A stretch of DNA of 64,000 nt from Alphaproteobacteria bacterium WMHbin7 (GTDB lineage: Bacteria; Pseudomonadota; Alphaproteobacteria; Rhodospirillales; WMHbin7). The notes beneath the pieces were generated by a model. It saw only the letters and a list, made by a program, of their open reading frames with translations. It had not been told where the DNA came from and searched no databases. Shown one piece after another: positions 1-12,040 of the stretch; position 1 is the stretch's first letter, and each line of letters opens with the position of its first letter. The stretch spans positions 357-64,356 of the forward strand of contig PDZW01000014.1 in the NCBI GenBank assembly GCA_002753155.1, written 5' to 3'. Both the position numbers and the translations under genes were made by a program.

Positions 1-1197
1 GGCCACGGCCACGGGAATCGCTGCGATCAGGCGCGGATCGAAGGGAACCGGAATGATATAATCGGGGCCGAAGCGCAGCTTGCGCCCGGAATAGGCGGCG
101 TCCACCTCGTCGGGCACGTCCTCGCGGGCCAGGGCGGCGATGGCCTTGGCGGCCGCGATCTTCATGTCCTCGTTGATGGTGCGGGCGCGCACGTCCAAAG
201 CACCTCGGAAGATGTAGGGAAAGCCCAGGACATTGTTGATCTGGTTGGGATAGTCCGAGCGCCCGGTGGCGATGATGGCGTCGGGACAGGCGGCCCGGGC
301 CTCCTCGGGCGTGATTTCGGGATCGGGATTGGCCATGGCGAACAGAATGGGCTTGGGGGCCATGGCCTTGACCATGGCCTGCGTCACGCAGCCCTTGACC
401 GAGAGGCCCAGAAAAACGTCGGCACCCTCCAGGGCTTGTTCCAGCGTGCGGGCCTTGGTGGGCACGGCATGGGCGCTTTTCCATTGGTTCATGCCCTCGG
501 TGCGGCCCTGATAGACCACGCCCTTGGTGTCGCACAGAAGGGCGTTGTTATGGGGCAGGCCCAGCGCCTTGATCAGCTCCAGGCAGGCGATTCCGGCAGC
601 ACCCGCCCCGTTCACCACCAGCTTGACGGTCTTGATGTCGCGCCCCGTGAGGTCCAGCGCGTTCAAAAGACCGGCCGCCGCGATGATGGCCGTGCCGTGC
701 TGGTCGTCGTGGAAGACCGGAATATCCATCAATTCCCGCAACCGGCTTTCGATGACGAAGCATTCCGGGGCTTTGATGTCTTCCAGATTGATGCCGCCGA
801 AGGTGGGGCCGAGATAGCGCACGCAATTGACGAATTCGTCGATATCCCTTGTATCGACCTCAAGATCGATGCCGTCGATGTCGGCAAAGCGCTTGAACAG
901 CACCGCCTTGCCTTCCATGACCGGCTTTCCGGCCAGCGCCCCCAGATCGCCCAGGCCCAGCACCGCCGTGCCGTTCGAGATGATGGCGACCAGATTGCCC
1001 TTGGCCGTGTAGTCATAGGCCAGGTCGGGGTCACGCGCGATGCGCAGGCAAGGGGCGGCCACGCCGGGCGAATAGGCCAGCGACAGATCGCGCTGGGTGT
1101 TCAGGGGTTTGGTGGGGGAGATTTCCAGCTTTCCGGGCTTGCCCTGCGCATGCATGAGCAGGGATTCGCGGTCCAGGCTGGTTTCGCCCTCGTCCAT
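1..1197 (-). CDS. maeB: NADP-dependent malic enzyme, N-terminal part (cut by window edge)
   Basis: Oxidatively decarboxylates malate to pyruvate in the cytosol, feeding NADPH and gluconeogenic or anaplerotic carbon flow. The first 399 residues lie in the window; the C-terminus runs off the left edge. Visible motifs are AYSPGVA (about residues 41-47), the metal-site NLED (137-140), FHDDQHGT (162-169) and a Rossmann NGAGAAG (196-202). MaeB proteins of this class usually continue into a phosphotransacetylase-like domain, which cannot be checked here. The ATG lies one base after the stop of the upstream stress-protein gene, with GAGG-like bases ahead of it, so the two are probably translationally coupled. 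Confidence 0.95.
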   Translation of the reverse strand, partial: MDEGETSLDRESLLMHAQGKPGKLEISPTKPLNTQRDLSLAYSPGVAAPCLRIARDPDLAYDYTAKGNLVAIISNGTAVLGLGDLGALAGKPVMEGKAVLFKRFADIDGIDLEVDTRDIDEFVNCVRYLGPTFGGINLEDIKAPECFVIESRLRELMDIPVFHDDQHGTAIIAAAGLLNALDLTGRDIKTVKLVVNGAGAAGIACLELIKALGLPHNNALLCDTKGVVYQGRTEGMNQWKSAHAVPTKARTLEQALEGADVFLGLSVKGCVTQAMVKAMAPKPILFAMANPDPEITPEEARAACPDAIIATGRSDYPNQINNVLGFPYIFRGALDVRARTINEDMKIAAAKAIAALAREDVPDEVDAAYSGRKLRFGPDYIIPVPFDPRLIAAIPVAVA

Positions 1198-1198
1198 G

Positions 1199-1690
1199 TC
1201 AGGCCTCTTTGCGCTCGACCAGATGCAGATTGGTAACCTGTTGCCCCTCAAGAATGGCCCGCGCCCGGCCTTCTCGTAGATCGTCTTGGACCGAGACCCA
1301 CAAAATGACCGATCCCGCCTCGAGGGCGCGCTCAAATTCCCGGGAATTGGGGGTGGCGGTCACGTCGTCGAAGAATTCCTTGAGGGCGGCGGCGCCAACG
1401 CCTGCGGCCACCACGCCAGCCAGGGCGGCACCCACAGGTCCGGCAGCCAGGGCGATCAGTCCCGCTGCCACCAGGGGGCCTTCATATTTCATTTCGCCGA
1501 CCAGTCCGATCAGGTGCTTGCGCCAGTCAGCCCCTTCGGGGCGGGCCGCTTCGAGCGAGCTGTGCGAGGCCAGAACGGACAGGTCAGAGCGATCAAAGCC
1601 AGCTTTCAGCAGGGCCTCGACGGCGGATTCGAATTTTGTCCTGTCGGCCAGAATGCCGACCAGTTCGCGAGATCGATGATGGGGGGACAA
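1199..1690 (-). CDS. YflT/GS17M-like stress protein with glycine/alanine-rich hydrophobic core
   Basis: A 163-residue protein. Its N-terminal half ([20 protein letters not shown], about residues 9-28) resembles the general-stress YflT/17M fold, in which an A-x2-AV-x2-L helix follows a beta strand. Residues about 75-100 are a Gly/Ala-rich hydrophobic stretch that could insert in or lie on a membrane, as in DUF1269-type proteins. The start is TTG, six bases after an AAGGAA ribosome-binding site. It ends one base before maeB and is likely cotranscribed with it. The specific role is unknown; a stress or envelope function is inferred only from the fold resemblance. Confidence 0.7.
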   Translation of the reverse strand: MSPHHRSRELVGILADRTKFESAVEALLKAGFDRSDLSVLASHSSLEAARPEGADWRKHLIGLVGEMKYEGPLVAAGLIALAAGPVGAALAGVVAAGVGAAALKEFFDDVTATPNSREFERALEAGSVILWVSVQDDLREGRARAILEGQQVTNLHLVERKEA

Positions 1691-1776
1691 GGGCTATTCC
1701 TTAACCAAGGGGGAAGAGGAGACCATTCTGCCTTAAGATCGGCGAATTGGGCAAGAAAGCTTGAGGTCTCTTAATT

Positions 1777-2046
1777 TTAACGTTTGAGGTCGCGATAAAA
1801 ATTCTCGTGCGTTCCGACGAGAAGAAGAAGACGGGTCAGAGGATCGTACTCGTAGGCCAGCAGAAAGCGCTGGGCCACGCATTGGAATTTATAAACATAG
1901 ACACCCGCCAGATCGCCCTTCTTCGCCTCTCCCAAAGACGGGTCGGCGGCGATGGCGGCCACGGCATCATCGACGGCGGCTTTTTGGTTGGGATGCAGAC
2001 GCTTGTAGGCACGGTGAAATCCGCTTGTCTGCAGAATTTCAACCAC
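1777..2046 (-). CDS. RelE/ParE-family toxin of a type II toxin-antitoxin pair
   Basis: An 89-residue basic protein with the RelE/ParE layout: helical N-terminus (FHRAYKRLHPNQKAAVDDAV), central strands with the lysine/aromatic-rich VYVYKFQ, and a C-terminal HENFYRDLKR tail typical of RelE-like toxins that cleave mRNA on the ribosome. The reading frame overlaps the upstream antitoxin by 8 bases, the usual coupling in these pairs. Family membership is fairly secure; whether the target is ribosomal mRNA (RelE) or gyrase (ParE) cannot be told from sequence alone. The frame looks intact. Confidence 0.85.
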   Translation of the reverse strand: MVEILQTSGFHRAYKRLHPNQKAAVDDAVAAIAADPSLGEAKKGDLAGVYVYKFQCVAQRFLLAYEYDPLTRLLLLVGTHENFYRDLKR

Positions 2047-2275
2047 GCTTTCTGGCCTTTCCCTCGGGAATGAAGGGTGTTGCCAGCTCCCGCTCTTCGG
2101 CCCTTGCGATCAAGAGATCGCGTACGAAATCTACCGGCAGATCGGGATTGTCCAGCGCTGCCTTTCCGACTTTCGCCCAGAATTCGATCTGTCCGGAAAT
2201 GGTGCGGCATTCCGCCTTGGCGTTCGCCTTGGCGTTCGCATAAAGCTCATTGTCGATGCGGACTGGCATACCCAT
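2039..2275 (-). CDS. ParD-like antitoxin
   Basis: A 78-residue protein beginning MGMPVRIDNELYANAKANAK, matching the ParD-like antitoxin family (a ribbon-helix-helix-type N-terminal strand RIDNELY plus helices) that typically precedes a RelE-type toxin. The IEFWAKVGKAALDNPDLP stretch is also characteristic. It would bind and neutralise the toxin encoded immediately downstream (8-base overlap) and repress its own promoter. The start ATG follows GCAAGGTTGTGCC, a weak AAGG site. Codons are AT-richer than those of the neighbours, as expected for a mobile stability module. Confidence 0.85.
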   Translation of the reverse strand: MGMPVRIDNELYANAKANAKAECRTISGQIEFWAKVGKAALDNPDLPVDFVRDLLIARAEERELATPFIPEGKARKRG

Positions 2276-2286
2276 GGCACAACCTT

Positions 2287-2335
2287 GCTACAATCTGCTA
2301 CTTTCGTAGTATAGCCTGTCCCCCCCCAGGATCAA
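2287..2335 (-). promoter_or_regulatory. Promoter and probable autoregulatory operator of the toxin-antitoxin pair
   Basis: Reading the minus strand, TTGATC (2330-2335), a 16-base spacer and TATACT (2308-2313) form a sigma-70-like promoter. On the plus strand GCTAC occurs at 2287-2291 and 2297-2301, and the second copy pairs with GTAG at 2306-2309 (CTAC TTTC GTAG). Repeated and inverted copies next to the -10 box fit an antitoxin-bound operator. The promoter is moderately convincing; the operator role is inferred. Confidence 0.45.
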
Positions 2336-2391
2336 GCTCCATGGATTCATAAAGCCTTGGCCTTGCCGCCTCATCGGTGCAAGATGTTTCC

Positions 2392-2652
2392 ATGCTGACT
2401 CCGATGAAAGTTTTATTTCTCCTTCTGCTGGTTGCCGCCGCCTGGTACGGCTTCAAGCTGGTTGACCGGCGCAATAAATTGCGCGAGGAACTGGCCGGGC
2501 GCATGGCGGAAGCCGTGAAAAGAGCCCAATCCCCCAGCCAGAGCCCGACCGTCCAGGCGGACGATCTGGCCGCCTGCCCGGCCTGCGGCACCTATGGCGT
2601 GCCGGGGCGCATCAAGAATTGCGGCCGCCCCGACTGTCCATATCCCGGTTGA
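2392..2652 (+). CDS. Small single-pass membrane protein with C-terminal zinc ribbon
   Basis: An 86-residue protein from ATG 2392; ATG 2404 or GTG 2377 are alternative starts and no clear ribosome-binding site decides. One N-terminal membrane helix (VLFLLLLVAAAWYGF) is followed by a basic/helical linker, a Pro/Ser/Gln-rich spacer and four cysteines spaced C-x2-C-x11-C-x4-C, a likely zinc-binding knuckle facing the cytoplasm. Similar small proteins occur in related alphaproteobacteria without an assigned function. It lies between the divergent toxin-antitoxin unit and glyQ, 61 bases before glyQ on the same strand. Function unknown. Confidence 0.65.
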   Translation: MLTPMKVLFLLLLVAAAWYGFKLVDRRNKLREELAGRMAEAVKRAQSPSQSPTVQADDLAACPACGTYGVPGRIKNCGRPDCPYPG

Positions 2653-2713
2653 CCAAAGCCCCCCCCCTTGGGTAGCTTGGCGCCCATCGGCTCACCCCCC
2701 GCCTTAGGGTTTC

Positions 2714-3580
<867 letters not shown>

Positions 3581-5746
3581 ATGCCCGAGCTTCTTTTGGA
3601 ACTTCTGTCCGAGGAAATTCCCGCCCGCATGCAAGAGGAAGCGGCCAGAAGCCTGGCCGCGGGCGTGATGGCGGGCCTTAACGCCAACGGTCTGGGCGTG
3701 GGCGACCACGACATCGAATTCTTCGCCACCCCCCGACGTCTGGTCCTGATCGTGCATAATCTGCCGCACAACCAGCCTGACGTGAAGGAAGAGCGCAAGG
3801 GTCCGCGCGTTGGCGCACCGCAACAGGCCATCGACGGATTCCTGAAATCGGCGGGCCTTTCCAGCATCGACCAATGCGTCAAGCAAGATACCGGCAAGGG
3901 CGAATTCTGGATCGCCAATATCGAGAAGAAGGGCCGCAGAACGAAATATGTTCTGGTCGATCTTCTGCAATCGGCGATCTGCGGTTTCGCCTGGCCGAAA
4001 TCCATGCGCTGGTCGGATTATTCCTTCCGCTGGGTGCGCCCGCTGCACAATATCCTGGCGGTTTTCGACGGCTTGCCGATTCCCCTGGTCATCGAGCGCA
4101 AGGGTGAAAACCGGCCCTATGATCCCCAGACGCTCGAACAGCCGGGCGCTCTGACGGCGGAACAAACAGCGCAAGCCGGCATTTTGCAGGCCAATGCCCA
4201 AACCTGCGGGCATCGCTTTCTGGCGCCCGAGACTTTTCAGGTGCGCGACGCCAAGGATTATCTGAACCGATTGAAATCGGTCTATGTGGTGCTGGATTCC
4301 CTGGAACGCAAACGCATCATCACCAAGCAGCTTGAACATCTGGCCGAGGCCGAAGGGTTGAGCCTGCGCCCTGACAAGGGCCTGCTGGACGAAGTGGCGG
4401 GTCTGGTCGAATGGCCGGTGGTGTTGATGGGACGCATCGACGAGACATTCATGGATGTGCCGCCCGAGGTGCTGATCACCTCGATGCGCAGCCATCAGAA
4501 GTATTTTTCGCTGACTAGGCCCGACGGGTCGCTGGCGCCCCGCTTCGCCCTGGTTTCCAACATGATCGCCGAGGACAAGGGCAAGGCCATCGTGGCAGGC
4601 AACGAGCGTGTGCTTCGGGCCAGGCTTTCGGATGCCAAATTCTTCTGGGACCAAGACCGGAAGGTGGCGCTGGAATCGCGCCTGCCCAAGCTGGCGGAAC
4701 GTGTTTTCTACAAGGGCCTCGGCACCATGCAGGATAAGGCCCAGCGCCTGGGGCGCCTGGCCCAGGCCCTGGCCGTCTTTATTCCCGGCTGCGATGCTGG
4801 TCTTGCCGCAAGGGCGGGCCGTTTGGCCAAGGCCGATCTGTCTTCGGGCATGGTGGGCGAATTCCCGGAGCTTCAAGGCGCGATGGGCCGCTATTACGCC
4901 TTGAATGACGGCGAGGACGCTAGGGTCGCCCAGACGATTGCCGATCATTACGCGCCAGCCGGGCCGAATGACCGCTGCCCGACCGACGCCGTTTCCATTG
5001 CCGTTGCCCTGGCCGACAAGCTGGATACGCTGGTTGGCTTCTTTGCCATCGATGAAAAGCCCACGGGCTCCAAGGACCCCTTTGCGCTGAGGCGGGCGGC
5101 ACTTGGCACCCTTCGCCTGATCATCGAGAACAAACTGCGTTTGCCTTTGAATGCCGCCTTCATGCTGGCGGGCAATCAATATGGCGAGGCTTTGGACGAA
5201 AGCGCGTTGAAATCCGCCTATGCCGATCTGCCGGGCTTCTTCGCCGACCGGCTGAAGGTGCATCTGAAGGAGCAGAAGGTCCGTCACGACCTGATCGACG
5301 CCGTTTTCTCAAGCGGCAACGAGGATGATCTGGTCCGCCTGCTGGCCCGTGTGGGCGCTCTGCAGGAATTTTTGTCCCAGGAGGACGGGGCTAACCTGTT
5401 GACCGGCTATAAAAGAGCGGCCAACATTCTGAAAATTGAGGAAAAGAAGGACAATAAGGGCTATAGTGAGCCCGTCGTTTCGAGCAAGCTTCAAGAGAGT
5501 GAGGAAAAGGCCCTGGCCGAGGCTTTGGGTCATGCCCAAGCCCCGATCGGTCAGGCCTTGAAAGCCGAGGATTTCATCGGTGCGATGCGCATGATGGCTG
5601 GTCTTCGCCAGCCAGTGGACGCTTTTTTCGACCGGGTTACGGTAAACTCGGACGATCAGGAACTTCGGGCCAACCGGTTGCGGCTTTTGGCCGCCATTCG
5701 GGAAGCCATGGATCAGGTAGCGGATTTTTCAAAGATCGAGGGGTGA
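3581..5746 (+). CDS. glyS: Glycyl-tRNA synthetase beta subunit
   Basis: The beta subunit binds and positions tRNA-Gly for the GlyQ catalytic subunit. At 721 residues it is slightly longer than most GlyS proteins. Recognisable segments are the N-terminal [15 protein letters not shown], the [15 protein letters not shown] and [16 protein letters not shown] region, the HD-like [18 protein letters not shown] region, [17 protein letters not shown], and a C-terminal DALR-type anticodon-binding end ([14 protein letters not shown]). It starts immediately after glyQ and is followed after six bases by ppdK, indicating one operon. Confidence 0.97.
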   Translation: MPELLLELLSEEIPARMQEEAARSLAAGVMAGLNANGLGVGDHDIEFFATPRRLVLIVHNLPHNQPDVKEERKGPRVGAPQQAIDGFLKSAGLSSIDQCVKQDTGKGEFWIANIEKKGRRTKYVLVDLLQSAICGFAWPKSMRWSDYSFRWVRPLHNILAVFDGLPIPLVIERKGENRPYDPQTLEQPGALTAEQTAQAGILQANAQTCGHRFLAPETFQVRDAKDYLNRLKSVYVVLDSLERKRIITKQLEHLAEAEGLSLRPDKGLLDEVAGLVEWPVVLMGRIDETFMDVPPEVLITSMRSHQKYFSLTRPDGSLAPRFALVSNMIAEDKGKAIVAGNERVLRARLSDAKFFWDQDRKVALESRLPKLAERVFYKGLGTMQDKAQRLGRLAQALAVFIPGCDAGLAARAGRLAKADLSSGMVGEFPELQGAMGRYYALNDGEDARVAQTIADHYAPAGPNDRCPTDAVSIAVALADKLDTLVGFFAIDEKPTGSKDPFALRRAALGTLRLIIENKLRLPLNAAFMLAGNQYGEALDESALKSAYADLPGFFADRLKVHLKEQKVRHDLIDAVFSSGNEDDLVRLLARVGALQEFLSQEDGANLLTGYKRAANILKIEEKKDNKGYSEPVVSSKLQESEEKALAEALGHAQAPIGQALKAEDFIGAMRMMAGLRQPVDAFFDRVTVNSDDQELRANRLRLLAAIREAMDQVADFSKIEG

Positions 5747-5752
5747 ACAGCC

Positions 5753-8428
<2,676 letters not shown>

Positions 8429-8438
8429 TTTATATTGT

Positions 8439-8484
8439 CCCTCAGGCACCGGGCGGGTTGGAAAACCCGCTTCCGGTCGCCTGA
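8439..8484. repeat. REP-like palindromic element, copy 1 (GNRA-capped hairpin)
   Basis: Between ppdK and the HIT gene. TCAGGC-a-CCGG-GCGGGTT (8442-8459) pairs with AACCCGC-tt-CCGG-tc-GCCTGA (8464-8484) around a GGAA tetraloop, giving about 17 paired positions with small bulges. The core CCCTCAGGCACCGGGCGGGTT recurs nearly unchanged at 32366-32388 and in a variant at 11960-11978. There is no T-run, so it is not a classical terminator. It may stabilise the 3' end of the ppdK mRNA or be a dispersed chromosomal repeat. Confidence 0.6.
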
Positions 8485-8528
8485 TGGGCGGCGCAAAAAT
8501 GAATTGAAAAAATTTCGAGGAAACCGCC

Positions 8529-8948
8529 ATGGGAAATGACTGCATTTTCTGCAAGATCGTCGAGGGGGTCATTCCCAGCTTCAAGATCTACGAAGACGAA
8601 AACACGCTGGCCTTCATGGACATCAATCCGGTCAATCCCGGCCATTGTCTGGTGGTGCCCAAGAACCACGCGCCCAATCTGTTCGAATCCGAGCCCGAGG
8701 ACCTAGCCAATACCATGGCCACGGTGCGCAAGGTGGCCCGGGCGGTGCAGCAGGTGGCCAAGCCCTATGGGCTCAATCTGCTGCAGGCCAACGGTGCTGG
8801 CGCCGCGCAATCGGTCTTCCATTTGCATTTCCATATCATCCCGCGTGGGCGCGACGACGATCTACGCATGAATTGGGGCCTGAAGTCGGGCAACAAGGAC
8901 GAGATCGCCGCCCTGGCCGCCAAGATCAAGGCTGCGGTCGAGGATTAA
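8529..8948 (+). CDS. HIT family nucleotide hydrolase
   Basis: A 139-residue Hint-type histidine-triad protein, probably a purine nucleoside phosphoramidase. It shows the N-terminal CIFCKIVEGVIPSFKIYED signature (Cys-x2-Cys), FMDINPVNPGHCLVVPKNH, and the triad HLHFHIIPR (H-x-H-x-H) near residues 98-104. The start is set by GAGGAAA six bases upstream. The gene is convergent with ygfZ and the two coding ends overlap by four bases (8945-8948). Cytosolic; the physiological substrate cannot be inferred. Confidence 0.93.
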   Translation: MGNDCIFCKIVEGVIPSFKIYEDENTLAFMDINPVNPGHCLVVPKNHAPNLFESEPEDLANTMATVRKVARAVQQVAKPYGLNLLQANGAGAAQSVFHLHFHIIPRGRDDDLRMNWGLKSGNKDEIAALAAKIKAAVED

Positions 8949-9850
8949 ACCGTATCCTCAGCCTTGGGCAGCACCATCCAGGCGCAGACTTCGGGCGTCA
9001 GCGTCTTGCCGCCCGCCATCAGCGGCTCCGGTCTGGTCAGGGCTTCCAGCCTGATCTTGGCCAGCCCCAGCCCATCGATGCCGGAACGCATTTCGCCCGC
9101 CTCGGCCTCGCCCTGACTGATCTCGGTGCCGGGCGGGGGTGCGGCACCCTCATAGCGCACGGCAAGCAGACGCTTCCTGACCAGCCCCCGGTATTTCGTG
9201 CGTGCCGTCAGTTCCTGGCCGAGATAGCAGCCCTTTTTCCAATCGACGCCGTTCAACTCGTCGAAACCGGCCTCCAGCAGAATGGCCTTGTCGGGCACCA
9301 GATCGCGCGATCCGTCGGGCAGGGCAAGTGCCAGCCGATGGCGATCCCAGGCGTCGAAGGGGTGTATGGCGAATCCCGCCGCTTCCAGCAAAGTCAGACC
9401 GCTCTCGGCGGGCAGGGCCAGCCGGGCGCCCGCATCAGCAAGGCGGGGATCGGCATAGGCCAAGCCGCCGCCAAAGGTTAGGGCGGCCCCGGCTTCTTCA
9501 GGCAGTCCCAAACAGGTCAAAGCGCCTTGGCCAAAGGCGGCGGCGGCCATCCATTCCGGGGCCAAACGCAGGCTCACCTGCGAGCGCAGCTTATAGAGGG
9601 TGAGCTTCTTCAGCATCTCGGCCGCGCGCCCGGCCTCGACCTCCAGCAGGAAACTGTCGCCCGCATCGATCAGAAAGAAGTCATAGAGAAATTTGCCCTG
9701 CGGCGTCAGCATGGCGCCGTAAAGAGCGCAAGAAGGGCTGGCCTTCATGACGTCGCAGGAAACCAGGCCTTGCAGGAAGTCGCGCCGCTCTGGCCCCTCA
9801 AGGGCCAGAAAGGAGCGTTGTTCAAGTTGGGTGCATGCCGGGCCGCTCAT
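8945..9850 (-). CDS. ygfZ: YgfZ/GcvT-like folate-binding protein
   Basis: A tetrahydrofolate-binding protein that helps maintain some [4Fe-4S] enzymes, including the MiaB type. The family signature K-G-C-Y-x-G-Q-E is present as WKKGCYLGQELTARTKYRG, with the reactive Cys at about residue 210. The N-terminal ALEGPERRDFLQGLVSCDV and GKFLYDFFLID segments also match. I chose ATG 9850 (MSGPACTQ) because AAGGAG lies six bases upstream; an ATG five codons earlier lacks a good site. From this start the protein is 301 residues. A miaB gene lies elsewhere in this window (54.5 kb). Confidence 0.9.
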   Translation of the reverse strand: MSGPACTQLEQRSFLALEGPERRDFLQGLVSCDVMKASPSCALYGAMLTPQGKFLYDFFLIDAGDSFLLEVEAGRAAEMLKKLTLYKLRSQVSLRLAPEWMAAAAFGQGALTCLGLPEEAGAALTFGGGLAYADPRLADAGARLALPAESGLTLLEAAGFAIHPFDAWDRHRLALALPDGSRDLVPDKAILLEAGFDELNGVDWKKGCYLGQELTARTKYRGLVRKRLLAVRYEGAAPPPGTEISQGEAEAGEMRSGIDGLGLAKIRLEALTRPEPLMAGGKTLTPEVCAWMVLPKAEDTV

Positions 9851-9909
9851 GATTTTCTCCTTCATCCACTTCCATGATATAACACGTCCCCATGAGCGAT
9901 GAAGCCCGC

Positions 9910-10037
9910 TAGAGCGGGTCGTCTTAAATCAGAGCCGATAAACGGCTCTGATTTAAGGCGTGAATCCGCTCTATCAATTTGTTTTAGCGAACGATTCACG
10001 TTTAACTACGAGTGACCAGAGTGACTCGGAGTTAAAC
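9910..10037. repeat. Compound palindromic intergenic element (two large hairpins)
   Basis: The gap upstream of ygfZ holds nested inverted repeats. Hairpin 1 has perfect 15-bp arms CTTAAATCAGAGCCG (9923-9937) and CGGCTCTGATTTAAG (9943-9957), enclosed by TAGAGCGG (9910-9917) and CCGCTCTA (9966-9973). Hairpin 2 has GTTTAACTACGAGT (10000-10013) against ACTCGGAGTTAAAC (10024-10037), 13 of 14 matched. CGTGAATC (9959-9966) and GATTCACG (9993-10000) give an alternative pairing that bridges both. The rest of 9851-10111 has no supported gene. It looks like a dispersed, non-coding repeat. Confidence 0.65.
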
Positions 10038-10111
10038 GATCGTGCGCTAGAATGCGAAAATCGGTTTTGTCTAGTATCTGATCGAGGCCAAAGCACTTAA
10101 CCGCCAGGACA

Positions 10112-10852
10112 TTACCGCCTGAGATCGCCCCATGTCGGCGCCTTGCGCAAACCCAGCGCAGACAGGAATTCGGCGGCGTGCTTGACACAGATATCCTTGA
10201 GGCGGGCCAGGCCGCGGGCGGGCGCGATGGCTTCCGGCAACAGGGCGGGATCGGCTGGAATGCGCACCACCAGCGTTTCGATCGCCCCGACACCCTCATA
10301 GCTTTCGCTTTGTGATTCGGCGGATGTTCCGGCGGGCATTTCCAGCCTGTCCCAGGCGGGCCGTGAGGCCAGCAAATAGCGCTTGGCCCCAACACCGTTC
10401 TTCAAGAGGCGATGCGCCAGCACGACATCAAAGCCTGACAATTCCTCGAAATGCTTGAGGCGATAGATCAAAGCGCGCCCGTGATGCACCAGGACCTTGA
10501 GATCAAGATGGCGAATGCGCGCACAGGCCCGACAGGGACAGGCATTGCCCTGAATCAACTCGCGGCGTTTGGCGTCGAAGGCGTCGAAGAAGGCCAGGGC
10601 GGCCTCGGCCACGCGCTTGCCCGCCTCTGGGCCTTCGGGGGCATGCAGGAAAACGGCGTCGCCTTCCAGCTTGTTGGCTTCCAAGGGCTCGTGCGCCGTG
10701 TCCAGAACGGATTCGATCAGCGCACTGACGATATGCTGGGCGTGGCTGATTTCCTGCCGGTTGAAGGTCATGAAATCGGTATAGCCGGATATGTCGGCCA
10801 GGATCAGAAAAGTGTCAATTTCTCTCTGATTCTGGCCGGACATGCCGCTCAC
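10112..10852 (-). CDS. DUF2652-like protein resembling a class III nucleotide cyclase domain
   Basis: A 246-residue cytosolic protein. The opening FLILADISGYTDFM and the later LEGDAVFLHAP (about residues 60-70) resemble the two metal-binding Asp motifs of class III adenylate/guanylate cyclases. A cysteine pair CPCRAC (about 106-111) lies in an insertion, and LDLKVLVHHGRALIY follows like the cyclase G-x2-V-x-HxG strand. The C-terminal part is not familiar. Start is GTG 10852, overlapping the asd stop as GTGA, or ATG 10843. Cyclase activity is inferred only; substrate-specifying residues were not identified. Confidence 0.65.
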   Translation of the reverse strand: MSGMSGQNQREIDTFLILADISGYTDFMTFNRQEISHAQHIVSALIESVLDTAHEPLEANKLEGDAVFLHAPEGPEAGKRVAEAALAFFDAFDAKRRELIQGNACPCRACARIRHLDLKVLVHHGRALIYRLKHFEELSGFDVVLAHRLLKNGVGAKRYLLASRPAWDRLEMPAGTSAESQSESYEGVGAIETLVVRIPADPALLPEAIAPARGLARLKDICVKHAAEFLSALGLRKAPTWGDLRR

Positions 10853-11868
10853 TTCTTCAGGTAGTCTTTGATCAGCACTTCGGCGATCTGCACGGCATTA
10901 AGCGCAGCACCCTTGCGCAGATTGTCGGCCACCACCCACATCGACAGCCCGTTGGGCACCGTGGGGTCCTTGCGGATGCGGCTGACATAGGTGGCGTCCT
11001 CGCCTGCGCATTCGGCAGGCGTGACATAACCACCCGGCTCGCGCTTATCGACCACGATGACGCCCGGCGCCTTCGACAAGGCTTTGCGAGCTTGTTCGAC
11101 GGTGATCGGATTTTCGAACTCGACATTGATCGATTCGGCATGGCCGATGAAGACTGGCACGCGAACACAAGTGGCGTTGACCTCTATGTCGGGGTCCATG
11201 ATCTTCTTGGTCTCGACCACCATCTTCCATTCTTCCTTGGTCGCACCGTCTTGCATGAAAATGTCGATTTGCGGAATCACGTTGAAGGCGATCTGCTTGG
11301 GGAATTTATGGGGCTCGACCGGATCGTTGACATAGATGGCGCGGGTCTGGTTGAACAATTCGTCCATGGCGTCCTTGCCCGCTCCCGAGGTCGACTGATA
11401 GGTCGAAACCACGACGCGCTTGATCTTGGCCAGATCGTGCAGGGGCTTTAACGCCACAACCATCTGAATGGTCGAGCAGTTGGGATTGGCGATGATGCCG
11501 CGCTTTTTGTATTTGGCGATCGCTTCGGGATTGACCTCGGGCACCACCAGGGGGATGTCGTGCTCCATGCGGAAATAGGAGGTGTTGTCGATCACCACGC
11601 ATCCCGCCGCCGCCGCCCGCGGGCTGTGCTGGGCCGACACTTTGGCGCCCGGCGAAGAGAGCGCTATATCGACGCCCTTGAAGTCGAACTTGGCAAGATC
11701 CTGGATTTTCAGAACCTTGTCCTCGCCGAACGACACTTCGCGCCCGGCCGAACGTTCGCTTGCCAGCGCGATCACCTCGCTTGCGGGAAAGTTGCGCTCG
11801 GCCAGCGTTTGCAGCATTTCGCGGCCAACATTGCCGGTGGCGCCGATGACGGCAACACGATAACCCAT
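10849..11868 (-). CDS. asd: Aspartate-semialdehyde dehydrogenase
   Basis: Reduces aspartyl-phosphate to aspartate semialdehyde with NADPH, the branch point to lysine/diaminopimelate, threonine and methionine. The 339-residue product begins MGYRVAVIGATGNVGREML (NADP-binding GxTGxVG) and has the catalytic Cys131 in NPNCSTIQMV, STYQSTSGAGK and the downstream GHAESINVEFE. I chose ATG 11868 because it begins exactly at the Rossmann fold and has AGGA upstream; an in-frame start 24 codons earlier adds unrelated residues. The stop overlaps the GTG of the cyclase-like gene. Confidence 0.97.
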   Translation of the reverse strand: MGYRVAVIGATGNVGREMLQTLAERNFPASEVIALASERSAGREVSFGEDKVLKIQDLAKFDFKGVDIALSSPGAKVSAQHSPRAAAAGCVVIDNTSYFRMEHDIPLVVPEVNPEAIAKYKKRGIIANPNCSTIQMVVALKPLHDLAKIKRVVVSTYQSTSGAGKDAMDELFNQTRAIYVNDPVEPHKFPKQIAFNVIPQIDIFMQDGATKEEWKMVVETKKIMDPDIEVNATCVRVPVFIGHAESINVEFENPITVEQARKALSKAPGVIVVDKREPGGYVTPAECAGEDATYVSRIRKDPTVPNGLSMWVVADNLRKGAALNAVQIAEVLIKDYLKK

Positions 11869-11887
11869 GATCCTGGTCCTTAATTTG

Positions 11888-11940
11888 TTTTCGTTAACGT
11901 AAAGGGGCGCAAACCTAACGCCTGAAGGCCAGGAATTCAA
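11888..11940 (-). promoter_or_regulatory. Probable asd promoter with palindromic operator
   Basis: On the minus strand TTGAAT (11935-11940), a 17-base spacer and TAGGTT (11912-11917) form a promoter. At 11888-11903 TTTTCGTTAACGTAAA is an inverted repeat (seven of eight pairs) placed over the expected transcription start. It resembles MerR-type LiuR boxes as I remember them, but asd is not an obvious LiuR target. Promoter plausible, regulator unknown. Confidence 0.4.
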
Positions 11941-11958
11941 TATGAGTTATATATATCC

Positions 11959-12015
11959 GCCCTCAAGCGCCGGGCGGGGCTGCGCCCCTAGGCTTCCGGC
12001 GGGGTGGAACCCGCC
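11959..12015. repeat. REP-like palindromic element, copy 2 (variant)
   Basis: In the gap between asd and the pentapeptide-repeat gene. CCCTCAAGCGCCGGGCGGGG shares its core with the elements at 8439 and 32366. It folds as GGGGC-tgc-GCCCC (11976-11988) and is followed by GGCGGG-gtggaa-CCCGCC (11998-12015). No T-run follows. The upstream part of this gap holds the asd promoter. Confidence 0.5.
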
Positions 12016-12040
12016 GCGCAAGCTTTGCTCGCGAGAAGAA

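Noticed and set aside
436-1236. 266-codon plus-strand frame opposite maeB
   Set aside because: The minus strand encodes an unmistakable malic enzyme with all motifs, so this is a shadow frame.
2653-2713. Possible T-box leader for glyQ
   Set aside because: Only 61 bases, without a specifier loop or antiterminator sequence; T-boxes are also rare in Proteobacteria.
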